From assembly GCA_004194705.1 (NCBI GenBank), contig SADC01001235.1:49439-113438 (forward strand): DNA of 64,000 nt, written 5' to 3'. The stretch is from Ditylenchus dipsaci (taxonomy: Eukaryota > Nematoda > Chromadorea > Rhabditida > Anguinidae). Within the stretch, counting starts at the first letter, position 1. Every line of letters starts with the position of its first letter. A program made the position numbers and the translations under genes. The notes beneath the pieces are model-generated. The model did not search any database. It had not been told where the DNA came from and saw nothing but the letters and a program-made list of their open reading frames with translations. Below, one piece after another: positions 34,411-46,000 of this stretch.

Positions 34411-34695
34411 TACAGTCGAACCTCGCTATAGTGCGACCCCTGGGGTCAGCCCAAACTCGCACTATAGTGGGAGTCGCACTATATCGAGGGTCTCCAAACC
34501 ATTTGAAAACAATGTTCGCACTACAGTCAAATCTCCCATCAACGTAACGCCAAGGGACCGCAAAACCATCATGTAATGGGAAGTTTATGTTAATGGAGGG
34601 TAATTATATAGAAGATCAATTGAAAGGACCGCACTAGCGTTATGTTAATGAGAGATTTATGTTAATTTGGTATTTTAATGGGAGATTCCACTGTA
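34411..34695. mobile_element. two nested TA-type MITEs
   Basis: ACAGTCGAACCTCGCTATAG (34411) starts one element, with inner TCGCACTATAGTG words. A second (34523-34693) has tips ACAGTCAAATCTCCCATCAA and TGGGAGATTCCACTGT, with GTTAATGAGAGAT words inside. Confidence 0.65.
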
Positions 34696-34905
34696 TATCG
34701 AGCTTATCATCAAAACGCTGCATTAAATCAAAGTTTCATTCGTAAAACAACCATAACAAAACAAATTAACAAAATGAACAATAAACAATCAAAGGACTGT
34801 GAAGAAGCGCGACTTTTGTTAGGAGTGCTCATTGCAAAATAACTAAAATAATGAAAATTACGATGGCGTTAACGTCAGAGACTAAAAGAGGCTAGGGAAG
34901 ATTGC

Positions 34906-34983
34906 CAAAAACGAAAATTGCCAAAAACGAAAATTGCCAAAACGAAGATTGCCAAAACGAAAATTGCCAAAAACGAAAATTCC
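34906..34983 (+). repeat. tandem GCCAAAAACGAAAATT
   Basis: Five copies of a 15-16 base word, differing by the length of an A run. Confidence 0.85.
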
Positions 34984-35259
34984 ATGACAAATAAAGCTTA
35001 GTGAATACGACAATACCACTCAGTTCCACATAACGTACCCTTCATTTATCTATTCGTCTAAAAATGACTTAAGTCAAACCTAGATATATGTAAAATTTTG
35101 GCCGCTTAAAGCGGCCAAAATTTTACAACCAAATATAATTCAAATTTAAAAATTTATCTTGTACAATTGATTATGGATTTACCAGATATTGAAAATATAA
35201 TAAGTTCTAAGCTAATGCGTACAACAAACTTGAAATTCGAATTAGACTTACCAAAATTC

Positions 35260-35730
35260 AACCGAGCCCGGGTCCATGCAGGACACCCAACCCAGCCCGG
35301 ATTTCGTGCCTATTTTCACGACATCCAACCCAGCCAGGGATCTCATACCTCCTATCAAGACATCTAACCCAGCCGGGCTCTAATGTCCATTTCAGGACAT
35401 CCAAGTGGGTTCTCATCTCAACCCAATGGCCTGGGTTCTCATACTAATTTAAAGACATATAACGCAACCTGGAATCCTATGCCCATTTTCACATTGTCCA
35501 CAGTACCAAACCACTTCAAGCAATTTGCCTGAACAACAGCGTTTGCCTTGACTTAGGCATTTTCCCCTGTCGACATATCAATACCACTTCAGGCAATTTG
35601 CCTAAACAACACAGTTTACGTCCTTTCAGCATTTTGAACCCATTCACATCACTATACCACCTCAGGAAATTCGCATGATAAACACCGCTCTGCACTGCTT
35701 CAGGCATTTCCACCCTGTCTACACAGCTAA
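35260..35730 (+). repeat. two degenerate tandem arrays
   Basis: 35260-35480: units of about 45 bases around GACATCCAACCCAGCC and TCTCATACC. 35510-35730: three units of about 85-100 bases around ACCACTTCAGGCAATTTGCC. Confidence 0.55.
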
Positions 35731-35734
35731 TTTT

Positions 35735-35900
35735 AATCCAGTGGGAGTCCAGCAAATTGCCAGTGGAAGTCCACCAAATTACCAATGGACCCCCATCGAC
35801 TGCCAGTGGCAATTTGGTGGACTTCCACTGGCAATAGGTGGTGTACCACTGGCAATTTGGTGGACTACCAGCGGCAATTCGATGGACTTCCACTGGAAAA
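35735..35900. repeat. inverted phrase repeat, word GGCAATTTGGTGGACTTCCA
   Basis: Words CCAGTGGAAGTCCACCAAAT at the left face GGTGGACTTCCACTGG copies at the right. The open frames on both strands here come from the repeat, not from a gene. Confidence 0.6.
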
Positions 35901-35919
35901 AAATGTCGTCAATCCCAAG

Positions 35920-35987
35920 TGGAATCGAACTCTAAACTGTTGAACCAGTGCCTAACGACTTACCCACTAGACCACCATGTCGTTTTC
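35920..35987 (-). other. tRNA-like sequence (probably a SINE head)
   Basis: The minus strand reads GGTCTAGTGGGTAAG (A-box-like) and then AGTTCGATTCC (B box) about 35 bases later. Acceptor-stem pairing is poor and no confident anticodon can be placed. It is a tRNA-derived repeat or tRNA pseudogene, not a working tRNA. Confidence 0.4.
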
Positions 35988-35989
35988 AT

Positions 35990-36750
35990 TAGTAAAGGTA
36001 GAGCTTGGCTTATATACCTTATTTCCGACTTTTTTGCATTATTGTTTAGGACAAACCATACCGCTCAAGTTTATTTAAAAGCTCAAGAAACCCAATCTTG
36101 GTCGTTCGTTATGCGAGATTATTACAGGAATGGGAGGTTGTATAAGAGGGCTGGGAGAAGCTGCATGTTAAATCATTCTTATATAAGTAATGGATACTAT
36201 GAAGTTTGATCGTGAGATCTTTCTTAACCTAAATCTCAAAAAATTCATTTTTTGTTACTTATGATTTTGGAACCGGCCAGTTAGTAACTACTTTTTTAAT
36301 TGAACGTGTGATTGGAATAATGTTTAAAGGGATGGATGGAAATCCTAATGCGAATATTTGAACTCACAGATTCGATTCCCAGTGATGAATAATTTATAAA
36401 TTTTTACTCTACATTCTAGGCCGAAAACTATCGAGCAATCAATTGCAATCATTTCTGCACTGATTTACTGTCACTTAATGCCCTAATTTTGCGATCTCAT
36501 GCAAATGACCATTAAATAAAGGTGAACCGGTACAATGATACGTACTTAGTTGTATGCCGCCTCACCTCTACCAATTTTATTTATTTCTCAACTCGTTTAG
36601 TAACTTTTTAGACTCAGAATTCCATGAGGAATCAGAACGAAAAATTTCCACAGCAAAGTCACTTCAGAAATGGGTAACTTGCGAAGGTTGAATAAGGAAT
36701 GAAAGAGTATCATCGAGGGTAAGATTTCGGCATTATTAGGGGGTTGATCG
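35990..36750. other. unassigned intergenic DNA
   Basis: A B-box-like CAGATTCGATTCCCAGTG occurs at 36368. No gene is recognised. Confidence 0.4.
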
Positions 36751-36756
36751 ACATTT

Positions 36757-37075
36757 GCGCGCCGACACTTACGCGCCGTGACTTTGCGCACTGACATTTG
36801 CGCGCCGACACTTACGCGCCGTGACTTTGCGCACTGACATTTGCGCGCCGACACTTACGCGCCGTGACTTTGCGCACTGACATTTGCGCGCCGACACTTA
36901 CGCGCCGTGACTTTGCGCACTGACATTTGCGCGCCGACACTTACGCGCCGTGACTTTGCGCACTGACATTTGCGCGCCGACACTTACGCGCCGTGACTTT
37001 GCGCACTGACATTTGCGCGCGACATTTGCGCAGGACATTTGCGCGCGACATTTGCGCAGGACATTTGCGCACGAT
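36757..37075 (-). repeat. 43-base tandem array rich in GCGC
   Basis: Six near-identical 43-base units starting GCGCGCCGACACTTACGCGC, then shorter GACATTTGCGC units at 37010-37070. The array is open in frame on the minus strand (Arg/Cys/Val-rich), but this is a property of the repeat. Confidence 0.9.
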
Positions 37076-37079
37076 GAAA

Positions 37080-37935
37080 CACCATGAAAAACTTTTTTGA
37101 AGCCAAGTATAAGAAAAAAATTGCCTATCCAGGTGGCATCCAGATTCACCACTTGTACTAGAATATGGATTGAGTGGACCAAAACAGTTAACTTCTTTAT
37201 TTCAACCTATACACTAGGTATCCATTCATCAGAGTTATCTATTGATCTCCATATATCTCCCATCCACCTAAACCACCTGGGCATTGAATACTACTACCTA
37301 GGCCCTCCACCTGAGTATGTACTAAGACCTTTGTACCTCTACCTAGGTACGAAAACCTGAGTACCAGATGATGGCGTACGGGGTACAAAGCTACGCCTAA
37401 ACCAAGGTCCCTCTAAGTTCAAATCGTTGTTTTGCATTATCAAATCGTTTTAGAACACGATTCTGGATCGGGAACAATGATTTTAATTACTTTTAACTAA
37501 ATCCAAAATTTTTGTATTATGGAGGTGGATACCCATTTACGGAGGACAACACGCAAAGTTCCTTTTTTATTGCGAGGTATCACCAACACGCTTTTGCCCA
37601 CTCCAGTACTTTTTCGTACGGCAGTTATTGCAGAAAAACTTCACATTTAGATTCGTTGCTTTCTGCGAGATTAAATAATCTTTGACCCAAAATATAATCT
37701 TTGACCCACACTCAAAGCACCGATTCAAAAGATCTTCCAATTGTTCGACCTGCACAATTACAAATTTGGCTTTTCAAGGGATCCCACACGTCTCCACGTC
37801 GGCATCAGTTATTCAAAAAGTCTTCAACCAACAAACAATCATTTCTAGCAGCCATTTTAGATTTTTTCATCGGTATCTGGAACTAAAATTTATAGTTGTG
37901 AAAACTTTGAATTCCCTTACTACATCGGTAAATTG
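37080..37935. other. unassigned DNA with an ACCACCTGG-type patch
   Basis: 37250-37375 resembles the degenerate ACCTGGGTA arrays. The rest shows no convincing gene. Confidence 0.35.
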
Positions 37936-37940
37936 GTAAT

Positions 37941-39050
37941 TAAGATAAAGGCAGTTCAAAAGAGCTAGTAGTAGAGGAAGGAAACGGCAGCTCAGCTGAA
38001 GGAACGAGTTGAGATGAATAATTAGCTTCAGTACTCGACATAATCGCAGAAAAGAAGATGAAAGAAGAGCTACAGTAGACAGATTCTGTAAAGAATTCCA
38101 CCCTTGTAAAGGTGAGAAAATAAAATAAAATACTTTTGGGTGGAATTATTTTAGCTCCCGGTACAATGCTCACTATTCTGTGACCACGCCTGACGAGATC
38201 ATTGGTAGAGAAATGGCTGTAACACACAAGACTCTTTGGCCGGGCGAAAGTGCATCATAATTTTGAGAAGTTTGGTATGGCAATAGTCTAACATCACTTA
38301 TAGAAATACGTACACCAAGAGCGCTACCCACTTTTTTTCTGGCATACAGGACACACCATTTTATGGCGAAGTTGTATGATTGATAAATCTAAGAGAAGAA
38401 TAAGATGAACTGCGAAAAAATCCAGCCACTGTACTGCAAAAAACTAGATGATTACAAAAAAGGTAAACCAGGCATAGTAAAAAATGCCAAAGCGCATTCC
38501 AAAGCTTTTTATTTTACAGTACATTTCACAAACTATCAAAGCAAGGATAATATAAATAGAGATAAGAAAAATAGATGACAGCAATTGTAATTGAAAACCA
38601 ATGACGACGGCAAAAGAATCTAAAGAGACCACGAAGAGGAGGACGGCAAAAATTATATGAAAAGACTTATCTAATTCTAACACAATCTACCAGTTTCTGA
38701 CTTTCTATTTGCTTCTCAGATCATTCAAAGCACGGGAAACCAAATTCTTCAAAAAGATCTGAAGAAGACTTAGAAGACAACGACGGCAAAAGCCATATGA
38801 AAAGACTTATCTGATGATTTTATAAGATGGTGAGTCTTGCCGATGACGAAAAACAGGATACTAGCACTCAGATAATGCAAAGCTTGAAAGCCAATGACGA
38901 CGACAAAAGAGTCTAAACAAAACCACAAAAGAGGGGTGACGGCGAAAAAAACATAAAAATACTTATCTAATGTGAAGGCAATCTAGCGTTCGACCCAGTA
39001 AAGAATCCTCTGATGGATGGACGGACAACCCTGTAAAATCGTGGAAACAT
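37941..39050 (-). CDS. candidate multi-exon membrane protein (unknown)
   Basis: The model is weak. A long minus-strand frame (38683-38444) encodes about 80 very hydrophobic residues (FAVLLFVVSLDSFAVVIGF, SSIFLISIYIILALIVCEMY), enough for two membrane passes. Downstream, 38380-38160 is open and non-repetitive (ISISDVRLLPYQTSQNYDAL, SPGQRVLCVTAISLP). Upstream, an ATG near 39048 gives MFPRFYRVVRPSIRGFF. Three tandem copies of one exon (AG then ATAAGTCTTTTCATA) lie at 38590-38690, 38760-38825 and 38890-38975. I cannot connect all the exons in phase and do not recognise a family. Confidence 0.3.
38590..38975 (-). repeat. three tandem copies of a hydrophobic exon
   Basis: On the minus strand each copy has an AG acceptor, ATAAGTCTTTTCATAT, then TTTTGCCGTC and, in two copies, TCTTTTGCCGTCGTCATTGG. 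The copies are diverged. Only the first is open throughout. Confidence 0.5.
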
Positions 39051-39175
39051 GAATAAGAACAACAGATATTAAGAGGAGAGAATGGAGAGAAAAAACTTCG
39101 TGAATTTCAAATACAAAATTTTAAATCTTTTTCAAATCTCTGGCACGCCTGGTTCGCCCTTTCTTTTTGAAAATT

Positions 39176-40404
39176 GGGCAGCGACATATTGCGCAATTAT
39201 TAAATTGCGCCATATCAAATTGCGCCACATTCAAATTGCGCCGCCGCAAATTGCGCCGCATTCAAATGGCGCCACCGCAAATCGCCCCGCATTCAAAATT
39301 GCGCCATTGTGTAGTGTAATGAAACATCTCATTAACCTTTCAAAATTCTCGTCTTAACCTGTTTTCATGTGCTCTAACGATCAGTTTAGCAAATGGTCAG
39401 AGTATTTCATACTGAAGAGGCAATGTTTTTGGCTTCTGCAATGGCTATTCAATGAGTTTTGATTTTTCTTGAGCGTGGATATAAATCATAATGTTAGTCG
39501 TCTCCACAATTCGTTGGCGCGCGTGACAGGTGGAATCAGGTCGAAAAAAAGCAATCTATTCCGTCGATGAAATTAAGCAGCGTTACCAACTACGTCGATG
39601 GTGGTGGGCAACTTCGGATGAATTCCTTGTCTCAATTGGTGTCCATCTAGAAAAGTACCAAAGCAATTTAAATCACAATATTTATGTCACACTGTTGTGC
39701 TTTTTTCGGTGTATTGTTTATGCATTTCTCGAAACAAATAAACTAGTGATTGTTGTTGAAAAGATTTTTTTTTGGAGGAACAAGAGTTAATTTTCGTTTT
39801 TTCAAGTCAGAAACCTCTGCGTAAAAAAAAAGACCAGTGATCTACAAACTCGATTTTATCAATACTCAAAAAATACCCAGAAAACCGTATTTTATCACTA
39901 TCAAACCATTTTCAGCATGCTCGAATTAGTCTAGAAACTAGTTTCAAACCCGAAAAAGTAAAAAAAAATTGCTCCAAGTGACGACCACTTGGTTTAGATG
40001 CTTCAGACTGAAAAATTTTAATTTCCACAAAATACGATAGACTGAAAGTGAGAGTCGAAAAACTCATTGGGTACACTGAAAGTTAGAATGAAAGAAAGAC
40101 TGAGAGGCAATTTCTCCATGTTGGTGAAAGTGAGAGTGAGAGTGAAACAAAAATCTTTTTTTGATTGAAAGGAACGTGGCTTTGCTGGCGCAATCTGCGG
40201 CGACGCAATTTGAATGCGGCGCAATTTTGCGGTGGCGCAATTGATATGGCGCAATTTGCGGCGGCGCAATTTGAATGCGGCGCAATTTGATATGGCGCGA
40301 TTTGATTTAGGCGCAATCCGCAGTGGCGCAATTGCGGCGGCACAATTTGAATGTGGCACAATTTGATATGGCGCAATTTTATATGGCGCAATATGTCGCT
40401 GCCC
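39176..40404. mobile_element. Foldback-like element, word TTGCGCCGCATTCAAA
   Basis: The tips GGGCAGCGACATATTGCGC are inverted. The left arm (39180-39305) and right arm (40190-40404) are tandem ATTGCGCCGCNTTCAA words in opposite orientation. GAAAATT flanks it at 39169-39175 and 40405-40411. Inside are a truncated family A MITE (39845-39997), a GAGAGTGAAAGTGAGAGT patch (40040-40150) and one candidate ORF. Confidence 0.8.
39530..39790 (+). CDS. candidate short ORF inside the 39-40 kb element (unknown)
   Basis: 86 codons beginning MESGRKKAIYSVDEIKQRYQ, with RRWWWATSDEFLVSIGVHLE, then a hydrophobic stretch. A short upstream frame from 39492 (MLVVSTIRWRA) ends just before it, so a frameshift or intron could join them. 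AATAAA is at 39736. It is not repetitive in the window. The family is unknown and it may not be a gene. Confidence 0.25.
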   Translation: MESGRKKAIYSVDEIKQRYQLRRWWWATSDEFLVSIGVHLEKYQSNLNHNIYVTLLCFFRCIVYAFLETNKLVIVVEKIFFWRNKS

Positions 40405-40411
40405 GAAAATT

Positions 40412-41245
40412 GTGTTGCATCTTACACGAGCATGCCTCTTTAACGAAACGTTTTGGCGGTCCCTACTGGAAAAAGTCGACACTCGATTTAGCGAACATCC
40501 AACAAAATTGTCTGAATATTCATGATCAAAAACTGAAAAATACCTTTTTTTCGAAAAATTGACGTCTTTTTCTGGAAAATAACGTTTTGTTTCCAAAATC
40601 TGCCGTCCTTTTTAAAATTTGAATTCGCGATATTACGCTATGCCATTTTGAGCAAGACTAAGATATTTAGGACGTAAACGAACCCCACATTGGAAGAAGG
40701 GTGCAACGATTCCCAAGATCGCTGAGAATGAGTTGGATCTTTGCCCGAGCCACCTTATTCACCCACTGACGCAAACACTGACTGCTATTTGAACCGCTCT
40801 CTCTCAAAAATTGGCCGGTGGATCAGGTTTTCGGAGGCTGTCAGGAGATAAAAGTTACTAATTTTTTGATCTGAGTCTTGTGAGGTTTATTTCGAGGTGT
40901 CTGTTGGATCTGATTATTTGTCGATAAATAATTTAATGAATAAAAAAGTTGCAAAAACTCAAAATGCGCCCATTACAAAATGCGCCCATTATCTCGCCGA
41001 TTAGTTAACTTTACGAAAAACGGTTTTTAGGGTCGGAAGATAATTTATCTGGCTTTCAGATGAGATATAACTTCATTCAGCATATGTTAGCATGGCTAAG
41101 ATAAATCGATTTTCATGATTAGACTCCGAATTAGACTTTTAGAAATCTACTTTTTTAGTTGGGATGCTAATTGGCTGATTGCTTGGCAAATATTTTCTAC
41201 TTATTCTTGTGGTTACTTTTATCACGTAAATGATATGTTTGGGCG
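40412..41245. other. unassigned DNA
   Basis: GAGCATGCCTCTTTAA (40427) is a fragment of the MITE at 49478. AAAATGCGCCCATTA is duplicated at 40960-40992. I do not see a supported gene. Confidence 0.35.
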
Positions 41246-41251
41246 CATTTT

Positions 41252-41431
41252 GGTATATGACAGTCAAAGCACAGGAAAACGGAAAAAAAATTTACGGGCG
41301 AAAGTTTGCCGAAAAATCAAAATTTAGAGTTTAGCCACCTCTAGGGCAGTCTAAAGTCTAATTTTCATTTTTTGGCAAACTTTCGCCCGTAAAATGTTTT
41401 TCCTTTTCCTGTGCTTTGACTGTCATATACC
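41252..41431. mobile_element. 180-base near-perfect palindrome
   Basis: The tips GGTATATGACAGTCAAAGCA pair with TGCTTTGACTGTCATATACC. The arms are about 75 bases long with few mismatches. No clear target duplication. Confidence 0.75.
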
Positions 41432-41809
41432 AAATATACAACCTAATTTTCAAATTGTCAATTAAAAAATATTCAGGCTTCGTAAATCAGAACATTTTGT
41501 GCACTTTTCTTAGATTATTCAAAAAAAAAGAATTCAAAATAGTTTTGACTAGTTTAATATTCTTCCATACGAGACAAAACTAATTTTGAATCGCCACTTT
41601 TCCTTTTTACTGTTCAAAAAACTTTCCTTCTTACACATCTCTCAAGCAAAATGCCCTTCACTTTTTGAGCTGATCTAATTGGTTCTTGATACATTTGTCT
41701 GTCTAGATGGAAATTGGTTGATGTGTACAGATAAAATGTTATCTATACGGCAATCTTAATAATCAGTCGTACAGGCTGTTTCCATCCGATTTGGCGCTAC
41801 AGTCCATCC

Positions 41810-42419
41810 TTCCTATAGTGACACCCTTGGACGGGCCTCGGTGTGTCACTATAGCGGGTGTTTTCAAAGAACATCTTCAATAGTGTCACTATATCGAGGG
41901 TTTCGTGTACACATTTTTCATGATCTAAATCGAGAGTTGTATACCTAAAAGTAAAACCATAGTGTTGTTTTCAGAATAAATTCGATTAAATCAGTCATTT
42001 TAATAATGCCGAAAAATTGCACTACTATTGCAAATATTAGTCACAGCTGTAGTACAGTTCTGAACTGTACTACAGTTCTTCAACTACACTATAGCTTTTC
42101 GACATTATTTACATCACTGGGTTAAAACATTGGCAACGAAACAAAGCAAAATCCACGTAATTAGTATCGAAGAAATTTACTGAGAGCTTAAAATTTGTTC
42201 TTAAATGAAATTTTACTTAAAGATGCAACTTTAATTAGGAAACCTTACATGTGTCACTGTACCGAGGGTTTTTTTATTTGTTGGGACTGGCCCTGGGGTG
42301 TCACTATAGCGGGGGTATAGTCTAAAGCTCTTTAATCAAAACCCTCCAAATCGTCTGCAAGGTGTCACTACAGCGAAGGTGTTCCTATAGCGGGCTGTCA
42401 CTATAGCGGGGGTCGACTG
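41810..42419. mobile_element. TA-flanked MITE with TGTCACTATAGCGGG words
   Basis: CAGTCCATCCTTCCTATAGT at the left and ACTATAGCGGGGGTCGACTG at the right, with TA on both sides. Sub-terminal TGTCACTATAGCGGG repeats occur in each arm. Confidence 0.75.
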
Positions 42420-42544
42420 TATTACCGAGTAGCGTTCATTTCATATTTCTGTATTCTGCATGTATGTGTGCTTCAATTTCCATTTATGATTCATATTTTT
42501 CGCTCGGAGCAGGAGCCGAAGCCGTAAATTAAGGATTTCCCAAG

Positions 42545-42604
42545 ACTGCCCTGGAGGGAGGTTGAAAAATAAACGCGCAGGAGATTTAATTAGAGGAAAT
42601 ACGC
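42545..42604. mobile_element. family B MITE right end
   Basis: GGTTGAAAAATAAACGCGC...TTAATTAGAGGAAATACG resembles the family B right terminus. The left part is missing. Confidence 0.5.
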
Positions 42605-42664
42605 TACTTTTATTCATCATAGAACAGTCGTAAATCAGTCAATGGGAACTTGATAAAAAAAAAC

Positions 42665-43010
42665 CTAAATTTTCACGGTTTTTAGATATTTAAAAATAGT
42701 GTTTGAACGACTCCTAAGTAATCTTTGTATGCTTAAAACGATAAAAAGGTCATTTTCTGACATTTTTCCACACTAAAAATAGATTAAAAAAATTTTAGAA
42801 AATTGGTAGAAAACCTTAATACAAGGTAATTTGCCTTGGCCACCAAGCAAAAAAGTCGAATTTTGGCCAAAAATTTTTTCAAAAAATCTATTTTTCGTGT
42901 GGAAAATTGTCAGAAAATAACTTTTTTTATCGTTTTAAGCATATAAAAATTACTTACAAATCGTTTTAAACACTATTTTTAAATAAGTGAAATTTTACGT
43001 TTAGTTGTCA
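42665..43010. mobile_element. inverted-repeat element 5' of the F-box gene
   Basis: AAAATAGTGTTTGAACGA...GCTTAAAACGATAAAAAGGT at 42692 pairs with its reverse at 42925-42995. The CCACACTAAAAATAGAT words also pair. Confidence 0.7.
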
Positions 43011-43023
43011 TTGCTAAACAAAG

Positions 43024-46000
43024 ATGTTGAAGCGCAAATGTGCTGGATCTGATGTGTTCTGTGAGAAAAAGCCAGCTGTAAAAGTGGTTTAATCTTTCTC
43101 AGCTTTGCTTTTTACATAACTCTTGGAGATTTCAGAAACGCCAAAAGATTGTGCCAATACTGCCCTTAAAACTCTTTCTCTTGATCGAAAAACAAGTGCC
43201 CCAATTGATTGTCTGCACGAAGATGCTTTGGTGCGTTTCCAAGCTTAACCTTAGTGTTGTGAAATGAACGATTCTCCACAATTCTCCAAAATATTTCTGG
43301 CAGATTAGAAATCAGAAAATTAATATTTTCTGCGAATTTCCGAGAATTATTATTTCCCACCTAACTTTTTTGGCAGGCAATGAGTAGAAAGCAGATCTAT
43401 ATGTTTTTGCATATGCATATTCTCAGCTTCAAGTGAGGGGGGGGGGCAGTAGGTAGGGGCTCAGGTTCAAGTGCTCAAGTACAGAATAAAAAATTGGGAG
43501 AAAAATTATATTTTTTAAAACAACACCTCTTTTTTCAAAATCAATTTTTCTTCCACTTTCAATATCATAGTCAGCCAGTTGAAAGCTTTTTAAAAACTAG
43601 AAAATTCCACAACCCTTCTTTTACAATCCTCACTAAATAGTCACTATTCAAATTCAGATAAATATTTTCGAATTGCTCTCACCCAAGATCGACTACAAAT
43701 TGAGCGGGTGTGTAAAAAGTGGAAACAGGCTGTCGAAAAGAGCTGGTCTAATTTTCGCTGGTGCACTGTGCCTTTTGAAAATGTAAGTCTTTTTCATATG
43801 AAAAAAACTCTCAGCCGCTTTAAAATCTTTAAACTATTTAGATGACCAATGTCCTTTGTCGAAGTGGGCGGTTTGTGAAAAGGCTTCAAATTAATGTTCC
43901 TTTCACTTATAATAACGATATTTATCGTTTGCATGTTTCCAAAGCTCTCTTCTGTCTTTCTTTGGCACCAAAATTGAAGCACTTGACTATGGAATTGCCG
44001 ACTGAGGAATATTCTCTGGTTCAGATGGTCAAACTCAAACTATGGGATCAACTGGAGTCTTTGTCGCTTATGTTTTATGTAAATTTTCAAAGCAAAAACA
44101 ATTTCTATACGTAAAAGTGACTGTTTATAGGAGATACCTCGCACCGACACTTTGAACACATTGCTTTCCAAGTGCTCTCAGCTGGAATACTTGGAGCTAG
44201 AAGGAACAGAAGGCTACAAAATTGAGCATCTGCCATCCTCTCTGAAGTTTCTTGTTGAAAAAAGCGAGCTCTACCAAGTGATAGAAGTAGTTATTCGACA
44301 GAATATTGCCTTGGAAGGTCTTCGATTGCCATTTATTTATCCTTATCAGAGGCCGTATAACTTTTTGGCAAAAATGGACTTTACTAAGTGAGTTGTCCAT
44401 CCACTTTAAGTTCTCATTGTCAATAGTCTTATCAAGGATTGACCTTGTTAGTTTTCGGCTCTAAAGGGTGAGAAAAAAATTTCTACACCATTTTTGAAAA
44501 TTTAGCGGCATAATCAAACTATACCGCCCAGCTTAAATCGCCTTAGATAATGTTTTTTGTTAGCATTTTAGCAGCTAAAACACGCTTACTACATTATTTT
44601 TAGGTGGTGGTCGACACTTTGCAGCAAAAAAGTTGTTGACAAAAATTCTGGCCAAAATTTTTTCTTGCTGAAACGTGTCGACCAAAACATGTTGTAATCG
44701 TGTTTCAGCTGCTAAAACGCTAAAAGAACATGGTCTAAGGCGATTTTGAGCTAGACGGTATAGCGTAATTTAGCCAATTCAGCTCCTTCCTCCCACCTAT
44801 GTCATCGATTTTTCCAGGAAAATCGAGGGCAGTGGTTAAGCTACATGGGAGCTACCTAGAAGAAAAACAAAATATCCAATCAGAAATACAGCCACAAATT
44901 TCAATTTAAAAATTTGAAATAAAACTTTCAAAATGGTGAAGCGATTTTGTGTCAGCCTGTATAGCAAGTCTCGATAAAGCGCATACCTGTCGCCAGGGAT
45001 GAGAATTTGGTCCTTCATAGCACTATTTATGGTCCCAAAACGTCTAATAGCAGGGCTTGGAATCGCCCTTTTTAAAAAGATTTGTCCTTTTTTTCGCACC
45101 CCAAATCTTTTTTCATTTTTGAAAATTTAGTCAAAATCTTTTTTCGCTTCAACAAACACTGGATAAAATGACCCTTTTACTTCAAAAACTGTCAAAATGT
45201 CCTTTTTCCCCCAAATGTCTTTTTTTGAAATTTTTCATTCGAAGCCCAACCTAATAGTAGTATGGTCCTATTTAGGACCATAGTCCTAAATAGGAACATA
45301 CTACTATGATGGCGTTTTTTAGGTCTATTTTTAGTCCTAAATAGTTCTAATTTTAAGGCGAATAGTACCAAATTGTGATCCCTGGCTACCCCAAACAGTG
45401 TACTCCTTCTTTTTTTAGTTTTTTAAAGGAATTTTGGCTGTTCTTACGGTCTTTTCCTGTCAAACAGAAACTCTCCAATAATTTAAGAGTAATAATACCA
45501 ACTTAGAGTCGAACTAGCGACTTTCTAACTCTGACTTCGACATCCGACTTTATATAATACTCAGCATTTAGGTTGCGATATTTGACTATAATTCTTTGCA
45601 AAGATACTTTGCCATCCTTCAATGCTATAATCGGTAATTGTCGCAGCTTGTCGCTTTTATGGTGAAATTCAGGGTTAGTGTGTATGCCAACAAGGTACGT
45701 ATTTTCCGTCGGGTGGTATTTAATTTGGCTCCCTGAAAAATGCCCCCTAATTTTAATTGCCCCTAATTATTGAAAATTAAACCCTAATTTTCTGAAAGAT
45801 GCCCTAATTTTTTTTCGTACTGTCTTATACAAATTCCATTAGTCCTAAGAGCAATTTTGGTTAGTAAATACGATTTTAGTGTCAGTTTCACTGGTTTGAG
45901 AGAGCCATCAGAGGGCTACCTTCATTAGTCGGTCCTAATTATATTAACTTCATACACTTAATAGTGCCGCAAATCATACATATCAAGTCTGAAGTCCTCA

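Noticed and set aside
35920..35987. Functional tRNA gene
   Set aside because: A- and B-box-like words are present, but acceptor and anticodon stems do not pair convincingly.
36597..37182. CRISPR-like array at the 43-base repeat
   Set aside because: The units are contiguous without unique spacers, and the DNA is eukaryotic. It is a simple tandem repeat.
40018..40596. 192-codon ORF with N-C-A-I-A-P repeats
   Set aside because: It is the TTGCGCCGCATTCAAA arm of the 39176-40404 element, not a gene.
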